Shown piece by piece: positions 34,875 to 40,199 of a stretch of DNA of 40,199 nucleotides (position 1 is the stretch's first letter; the number at the start of each line of letters is the position of its first letter). This DNA is from Bacillota bacterium (GTDB lineage: Bacteria > Bacillota > Dethiobacteria > DTU022), in the NCBI GenBank assembly GCA_018400435.1, contig JAGYMW010000013.1, positions 1 through 40,199 on the forward strand, in the 5' to 3' direction. The translations under genes were made by a program, and so were the position numbers. The notes under the pieces are model-generated. The model ran no database searches and was not told the DNA's origin. It worked only from the letters and a program-made list of their open reading frames with translations.

Positions 34875-35802
34875 TATTTGTGTCTCCTTTCCGGGCCGAT
34901 CCCTCGATTAAAGACAGGGAAGAAATTCCTCGCCGCTGCAGGTAACCGGCAATCCCTTTCTTTACTTTATCCGGCAGGGCTGGATCATAGAAGAGGCCGC
35001 TGCCAAGGGCTACAGCCCTGGCTCCGGCCATGATGAACTGCAAAGCATCTTCCGCAGAAGTTATGCCTCCCATACCAAGGATCGGCACGCTGACAGTTTC
35101 GGCAACCTGCCAGACCATTTTCAAAGCTACCGGCATGATCGCCGGCCCTGAAAGCCCGCCGAAAGCGTTGCCCAGCACCGGCTCCACTTTTTCAATGTCG
35201 ATGAGCATGCCCGAAAGGGTGTTGATCAGGGAAATAACATCGGCCCCTGCTTCTTCTGCAGTTTTGGCGATAAGTGCAATATCTGTAACATTGGGGGTGA
35301 GTTTAACCAGAAGCGGCAGAACGGTTTTTGCCCTCACCGCCTTTACCACTTCAGCCGTCAAAGCCGGATTTGTGCCAAAAGCCATTCCGCCTGCTTTTAG
35401 GTTGGGACATGAGATATTCACTTCCAGCCCATCCACGCCCGGAAGACCGTTCAGTTCACTGGCGACAGCCGCATATTCCTCCACAGTCCGGCCAATAATG
35501 TTAACGATAATTTTAGGGCCCAGTTTCCGCAAAGCAGGCAGATCATGGTCCACAAAAAACTTTAAACCCGGGTTCTGCAACCCAATTGAATTAAGAAGGC
35601 CAGAGGCAGTTTCCACCAGGCGGGGTGGTGGATTCCCCAACCAGGGGTCTACAGAAATTCCCTTTACAATGATGGCACCAAGTGCACCGCAGGGTGCCAT
35701 TTTCGGATATTCCAACCCGCTCCCGTAGGGACCGGAAGCAGCCAGAATCGGGGTCTGCAGTTTTATACCACCCAGGTTCACTCGCAGATCAGGTTCGGCC
35801 AT
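34861..35802 (-). CDS. pyrD: Dihydroorotate dehydrogenase, class 1B catalytic subunit
   Basis: A 313-residue FMN enzyme oxidising dihydroorotate to orotate. PILAASGPYGSG starts the barrel. VNISCPNLKAGG holds the class 1 catalytic Cys, and LVKLTPNVTDI, GGLSGPAI and GMGGITSAEDAL bind FMN and phosphate. It pairs with PyrK, encoded just upstream, to use NAD as acceptor. ATG 35802 has GAGGAGG nine bases upstream and overlaps the pyrK end by 14 bp. Confidence 0.95.
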   Translation of the reverse strand: MAEPDLRVNLGGIKLQTPILAASGPYGSGLEYPKMAPCGALGAIIVKGISVDPWLGNPPPRLVETASGLLNSIGLQNPGLKFFVDHDLPALRKLGPKIIVNIIGRTVEEYAAVASELNGLPGVDGLEVNISCPNLKAGGMAFGTNPALTAEVVKAVRAKTVLPLLVKLTPNVTDIALIAKTAEEAGADVISLINTLSGMLIDIEKVEPVLGNAFGGLSGPAIMPVALKMVWQVAETVSVPILGMGGITSAEDALQFIMAGARAVALGSGLFYDPALPDKVKKGIAGYLQRRGISSLSLIEGSARKGDTNNEPC

Positions 35803-36583
35803 GGAAAAACACCTCCTCTACGGGAAACACGGGACCGTCACTGCAGACGCGCTGGTAACCATTTTTTGTCATTACAGCACAGCCCCGGCAGGCACCGATG
35901 CCGCAGGCCATTCTTTCTTCCAGCGAGACCCAGGCTGCTACCCCTGAATCCAGACAGTCGCGGGCTACTATCTCAAGCATCGTCCGCGGCCCGCAGGCAA
36001 ACACCGCTTCCGCCCGGGGGAGTAAGCGTCGAAATAGATCTACTGCACTGCCCAGTTCTCCACGGCTACCGTCTTCCGTCACTTCGTGTAAAACCAGATT
36101 GGGCTGATTAATATAATCAAGCGGGCAGGAAAATTGTTCGCTGTTGGCCACCCCGTAAATAAAATTTAGTTCAACTTTCACAGAAGCAGCCAGGAAAACC
36201 AGGGGTGCCATTCCAATGCCGCCGGCGACAAGCAGTGAACCGGCAGGGGGAACAGGAAACCCTTTCCCCAGCGGACCCATAATTTTTAACTCTGTACCCG
36301 GTTCAGACAGCGAAAGCAGGGCAGTGCCTGTGCCGATAATTCGAAAAAAAACGGTCAGCTGTCCTGTTTCCCTGTCTGCGGCAAAGATACTGAAAGGCCG
36401 CGGCAGTATTTTCTGTACCCCCGCATTGGGCGGATAAATCATCACAAACTGTCCCGGCTGCGCCGCTCCGGCCACAGAGGGAGCAAGGAAAACAAGCCGG
36501 CAGTACTGTGAGCCAATGATCTCCTTTTCCAGGAGAGTATATTGACCCAGGCTAACCCTGTTCAACGCTTCCAGCAGGCGCAC
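35789..36583 (-). CDS. pyrK: Dihydroorotate dehydrogenase electron transfer subunit
   Basis: A 264-residue FAD and [2Fe-2S] protein that passes electrons from PyrD to NAD. FAD is bound by ILPRPFSIFAAD. GSLLVAGGIGMAPLVFLAA is the pyridine nucleotide site, and the [2Fe-2S] ligands are in CGIGACRGCAV plus a later Cys (RVCSDGPVF). The start is uncertain: GTG 36583 abuts a possible AAGAAG site, and later TTG codons have no better one. It overlaps the end of pyrC by 32 bp. Confidence 0.92.
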   Translation of the reverse strand: MRLLEALNRVSLGQYTLLEKEIIGSQYCRLVFLAPSVAGAAQPGQFVMIYPPNAGVQKILPRPFSIFAADRETGQLTVFFRIIGTGTALLSLSEPGTELKIMGPLGKGFPVPPAGSLLVAGGIGMAPLVFLAASVKVELNFIYGVANSEQFSCPLDYINQPNLVLHEVTEDGSRGELGSAVDLFRRLLPRAEAVFACGPRTMLEIVARDCLDSGVAAWVSLEERMACGIGACRGCAVMTKNGYQRVCSDGPVFPVEEVFFHGRT

Positions 36584-37877
36584 CTTCTTTCATGACAAGC
36601 TTTCCACCCACAATCGTCCATACCGGGGCCCCGGTAAGCTGCCGGCCGGCAAAAGGAGTATTGCGCGATTTTGAATACCAGGCAGCAGGGGTTACTGTGG
36701 TAATTCGCTTTGGATCGATGATAGTCACATCTGCCGCCGATCCGGGCTGCAACGTTCCGCCGGGTACGTCGAGGATGCGGGCCGGTGCCAGGCTCAACTT
36801 GTCTATCAGCAAAGGCAGGGTCAGGTTCTTGACTCGTCCGGAGGCAACCTCGTCGAGAAGCAAGGGAAGTGTTGTTTCCAAACCGGCGATACCGAAGGGA
36901 GCAAAATCGAACTCTACATCCTTGTCATCGGGATGGTGGGGAGCATGGTCCGAAGCAATAGTATCAATCGTCCCGTCCAGAAGCCCCTCCCAGAGAGCCC
37001 GACGGTCTTGCTCGGAACGAAGTGGCGGATTAACCTTGGTATTGGTACTGTAAGCAGTATTTTTCACCGCCCTGTCGGTCAGCAATAAGTGATGCGGCGT
37101 AACCTCGGCCGTTACCGGTAATCCTTCGGACTTGGCCCTGCGCACCAGTTCAACGGAACCAGCTGTAGAAAGATGGGCTATATGTAACCGACCACCGGTC
37201 GTTTTTAATAAAAGCAGATCGCGGGCCAGCATAACCTCCTCAGCCTGTGGGGAAATCCCACGCAGGCCAATGACAGAAGAAACCGCTCCCTCGTTCATCA
37301 TTCCGCCGGCGAAAAGAGAAGGATCCTCTTCGTGAACTATGATCAGGGCTCCTATACCTGAGGCATACTGCAGGGCATTGCGCATCATCATCCCGCTTAC
37401 CACAGGTTTGCCATCATCAGAGAAAGCAACTGCCCCGGCTTGTTTCATCCGTCCTATCTCAGCCATTTCTTTGCCTTCCAGGCCCCTGGTTACCGCCCCG
37501 ATGGGATAAACACGGACCGCCGCCCGGGCGGCATGATCACAAACATAGCGGACAACCGAAGAATTGTCGCAGACCGGATCAGTGTTGGCCATTGCTGCAA
37601 CGGCGGTAAATCCTCCGGCGGCAGCAGCCAGTGATCCCGAAATAATATCTTCCTTATATTCCTGACCTGGATCGCGCAGATGAACATGCATATCGATTAA
37701 CCCGGGAGTTACGATCAACCCATTGGCCTCTATTTTCAAAGCCCCTAAAGGCGGCTGCAAATTTTTTTCCACTTGTGCAATTAAACCCCCGCTTAGCAAA
37801 AGATCAGCTTTTTGATCAAAATTACGCGAAGGGTCAATTACTCGTCCTCCGGTTATATAAATATCCTTGTTTGTCAT
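36552..37877 (-). CDS. pyrC: Dihydroorotase (class I)
   Basis: A 441-residue zinc amidohydrolase closing carbamoyl aspartate to dihydroorotate. [16 protein letters not shown] carries His64 and His66. VHEEDPSLF and [11 protein letters not shown] are metal-site blocks, and [14 protein letters not shown] contains the catalytic Asp. ATG 37877 overlaps the pyrB stop as ATGA, with AAAGAAG upstream, so the two are coupled. Confidence 0.95.
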   Translation of the reverse strand: MTNKDIYITGGRVIDPSRNFDQKADLLLSGGLIAQVEKNLQPPLGALKIEANGLIVTPGLIDMHVHLRDPGQEYKEDIISGSLAAAAGGFTAVAAMANTDPVCDNSSVVRYVCDHAARAAVRVYPIGAVTRGLEGKEMAEIGRMKQAGAVAFSDDGKPVVSGMMMRNALQYASGIGALIIVHEEDPSLFAGGMMNEGAVSSVIGLRGISPQAEEVMLARDLLLLKTTGGRLHIAHLSTAGSVELVRRAKSEGLPVTAEVTPHHLLLTDRAVKNTAYSTNTKVNPPLRSEQDRRALWEGLLDGTIDTIASDHAPHHPDDKDVEFDFAPFGIAGLETTLPLLLDEVASGRVKNLTLPLLIDKLSLAPARILDVPGGTLQPGSAADVTIIDPKRITTVTPAAWYSKSRNTPFAGRQLTGAPVWTIVGGKLVMKEGAPAGSVEQG

Positions 37878-38806
37878 TCTTCTTTAGCCCCCCCCAGCAA
37901 GAGATAGAGCAGTGCCATCCGTACCGCAACGCCCCCGGTGACCTGTTTCAGGATCACTGATCGAGACCCGTCAGCCAGTTCCGAACTGATTTCCACGCCC
38001 CTGTTCATCGGCCCGGGATGCATGATCAGGGCATCTTCCCTGGCACCGGCAATCCTCTGCGGAGTCAATCCATAAAGATCAGCGTATTCACGCAGACTGG
38101 GGAACAGACCGCTTTCCTGTCGTTCTTTCTGCAGGCGCAGGGCCATAACCACATCGGCACCTTCAACTGCTTCTTCCACCCGGTGGTATGCTTTTACCCC
38201 CAGTCCTTCCATGTCCAGAGGCATCAGGGTCGGAGGCCCGGCTACTACCACTTCCGCACCCATTTTAGTAAGGCCCCAGATGTTGGAACGGGCAACTCTA
38301 CTGTGGCGGATGTCCCCAACAATAGCAACCTTCAGCTCTTCCAGGTGCCCCTTTTTCTCCCATATTGTAAACATATCAAGCAATCCCTGGGTAGGGTGTT
38401 CATGCATGCCATCTCCGGCATTTATCACCGAAGCCTCGATACTGCGGGCCAGGTAATGCGAAGAACCTGATACGGGATGCCTCATAATTACACATTCAAC
38501 GCCCATTACCTCAACGTTGCGTACTGTATCTTTCAGGGTTTCACCCTTGACCAGGCTTGATGAAGAACCAGCTACACTAACCGAATCGGCACTCATGTAT
38601 TTCTGGGCCAGCTCAAAACTGGCTTTGGTCCTGGTACTCGGTTCATAGAAAAGATTAAGGACTGATCGTCCCCGCAGGGTAGGTACTTTTTTAATTTTTC
38701 GCTGCAGTATTTCACGCATGGAACGAGCTGTATCCAGAATCAGGGTGATCTCTTCAGCAGACATCTCCTCCAGACCCAGAATATCTTTGCGTCTCAAAGT
38801 CTGCAC
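37874..38806 (-). CDS. pyrB: Aspartate carbamoyltransferase catalytic subunit
   Basis: A 310-residue enzyme joining carbamoyl phosphate and aspartate. The carbamoyl phosphate loop is [14 protein letters not shown]. The 80s loop is [13 protein letters not shown], and [13 protein letters not shown] and [13 protein letters not shown] are intact. The start is GTG 38806 with GGAGG ten bases upstream. No pyrI regulatory subunit is present, as usual in Firmicutes; control is by attenuation through PyrR. It lies 37 bp after pyrR. Confidence 0.95.
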   Translation of the reverse strand: MQTLRRKDILGLEEMSAEEITLILDTARSMREILQRKIKKVPTLRGRSVLNLFYEPSTRTKASFELAQKYMSADSVSVAGSSSSLVKGETLKDTVRNVEVMGVECVIMRHPVSGSSHYLARSIEASVINAGDGMHEHPTQGLLDMFTIWEKKGHLEELKVAIVGDIRHSRVARSNIWGLTKMGAEVVVAGPPTLMPLDMEGLGVKAYHRVEEAVEGADVVMALRLQKERQESGLFPSLREYADLYGLTPQRIAGAREDALIMHPGPMNRGVEISSELADGSRSVILKQVTGGVAVRMALLYLLLGGAKEE

Positions 38807-38843
38807 CGGCTGTTTACCTCCTTCTAACTAATATCTGTTTCCT

Positions 38844-39557
<714 letters not shown>

Positions 39558-39560
39558 TTA

Positions 39561-39589
39561 AGCTTAGCATCAACAATTTCCAATGTCAA
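39561..39589 (-). promoter_or_regulatory. Promoter of the pyr operon
   Basis: A perfect TTGACA (minus strand 39589-39584) and TAAGCT (39566-39561) are spaced 17 bp apart, roughly 30 bp before the PyrR recognition motif. The predicted transcript start near 39553 gives a leader of about 160 bases. Confidence 0.7.
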
Positions 39590-39679
39590 GATACCAGACA
39601 AAATTTTGAACACAGGGGAACGGTTATTTTGTGTCGTTTACCCACTACAATGGGCTTATGTGTAACTGCCTGTCCTGTG

Positions 39680-40199
39680 TCAATAAGTGTCGATCCCGGT
39701 TAACGGGAAAAAGCGGAGAATGACCCGGCCCTGGACATTTATCGAAGGCACGGGACCGATCCGCCTGCTGTCACTGCTTCTTTCCCGGTTGTCACCCATC
39801 ACGAAGATATGATCCTTAGGAATGATTAACCCGCTCAAAGAAGATTCGGTTCGTCCCCTGATATAATCTTCCACCAGCTTTTCACCGTTACGGTAAACCA
39901 GACCATCTACAAATTCCAGGTGATCACCGGGCAAACCAATAACCCTTTTTACCCAGAGATGTTTGTCCTGCCTACCCAGGATCAGTGCAATAATAGGGCT
40001 CTCCACGATCCTGTCCCAAAAGGTTCTGCTTCTGTTCACCCGGCTGTCAATGATCAGAATATCACCGTACTTCGGCTCACCTCCAAAAAGATAGGGAGTC
40101 ACATAGACCAGGACCCGGTTGCCCTGTGGATCAAATGTGGGCTGCATGGAAACATCGTTAATATCATAAGTCTGAATGAGTACGATACTGATGGAAAGA
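39680..40199 (-). CDS. lepB: Signal peptidase I (5' end outside the window)
   Basis: A minus-strand frame from the right edge to a stop at 39680. It begins in a hydrophobic stretch (LSISIVLIQTYDIND), continues through VSMQPTF with the nucleophile Ser (codon 40150-40148), and reaches the catalytic-Lys block HLWVKRVIGLPGDHLEF. It ends with VMGDNRERSSDSRRIGPV. This is the S26 type I signal peptidase order, cleaving Sec signal peptides at the outer face of the membrane. The ATG at 40147 lies after the catalytic Ser and is not the real start. Confidence 0.93.
   Translation of the reverse strand, partial: LSISIVLIQTYDINDVSMQPTFDPQGNRVLVYVTPYLFGGEPKYGDILIIDSRVNRSRTFWDRIVESPIIALILGRQDKHLWVKRVIGLPGDHLEFVDGLVYRNGEKLVEDYIRGRTESSLSGLIIPKDHIFVMGDNRERSSDSRRIGPVPSINVQGRVILRFFPLTGIDTY

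Overview
The window reads as a chromosomal segment of an anaerobic, probably spore-forming member of the Clostridia/Firmicutes. The reasons are a PyrR-attenuated pyr operon with the class 1B (PyrD-PyrK) dihydroorotate dehydrogenase, a butyrate kinase / phosphate butyryltransferase pair, a flavodiiron protein, a selenocysteine formate dehydrogenase with NuoE/NuoF-type partners, a Gmad2-domain lipoprotein, good AGGAGG-type ribosome binding sites and several TTG/GTG starts. No rRNA, tRNA, CRISPR array, insertion sequence or prophage was seen, and nothing looks like a mobile island.

Layout. 1-2.9 kb: 3'-truncated RlmD rRNA methyltransferase, a small GlsB/YeaQ-type membrane protein, a PrcB/Gmad2 lipoprotein and a TraB-family membrane protein. 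3.4-6.1 kb: a minus-strand cluster of a HEPN-like/CBS protein, a CAP/SCP secreted protein and a YibE/F membrane protein. 6.2-8.9 kb: a decayed reading frame, a HIT hydrolase and a YyaL-type thioredoxin-domain protein whose 3' ends overlap on opposite strands. 8.9-12.7 kb: a ZIP metal transporter, a 30-bp perfect inverted repeat, a small secreted protein, an OmpR-type two-component system and a decayed HD-GYP gene. 12.9-14.6 kb: a membrane-anchored SDH/ClpP-fold protease and a rhomboid protease. 15-20.2 kb: nuoE - small Cys-rich gene - nuoF - fdhF(Sec), ending in a strong terminator. 20.5-24.8 kb: membrane-anchored trypsin-like protease, RCK potassium channel, small unknown gene, a cupin pseudogene with two in-frame stops, and a flavodiiron protein. 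25-29 kb: an unusually long RND transporter with a hairpin in its leader. 29.3-39.6 kb: one long co-directional run pyrR-pyrB-pyrC-pyrK-pyrD-pyrF-pyrE-tex-buk-ptb preceded by a promoter and PyrR-type attenuator. Right edge: 5'-truncated signal peptidase I.

How the genes work together. The pyr genes cover UMP synthesis from carbamoyl phosphate onward and are controlled by PyrR acting on the leader RNA. buk and ptb interconvert butyryl-CoA and butyrate with ATP formation. The NuoE/NuoF/FdhF set is a cytosolic flavin/iron-sulfur/molybdo- or tungsto-enzyme coupling formate to NAD(H), and possibly to ferredoxin. The flavodiiron protein would remove O2 or NO.

The most striking sequence-level result is that the formate dehydrogenase is a single gene interrupted by an in-frame TGA at the conserved selenocysteine position. 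A bacterial SECIS-like hairpin with a GGUCU apical loop lies directly behind that codon. Other items worth a look are the Cys-rich protein inside the same operon, the roughly 260-residue insertion in the RND pump, the HEPN-CBS fusion, and the metal-themed locus around the 30-bp palindrome.
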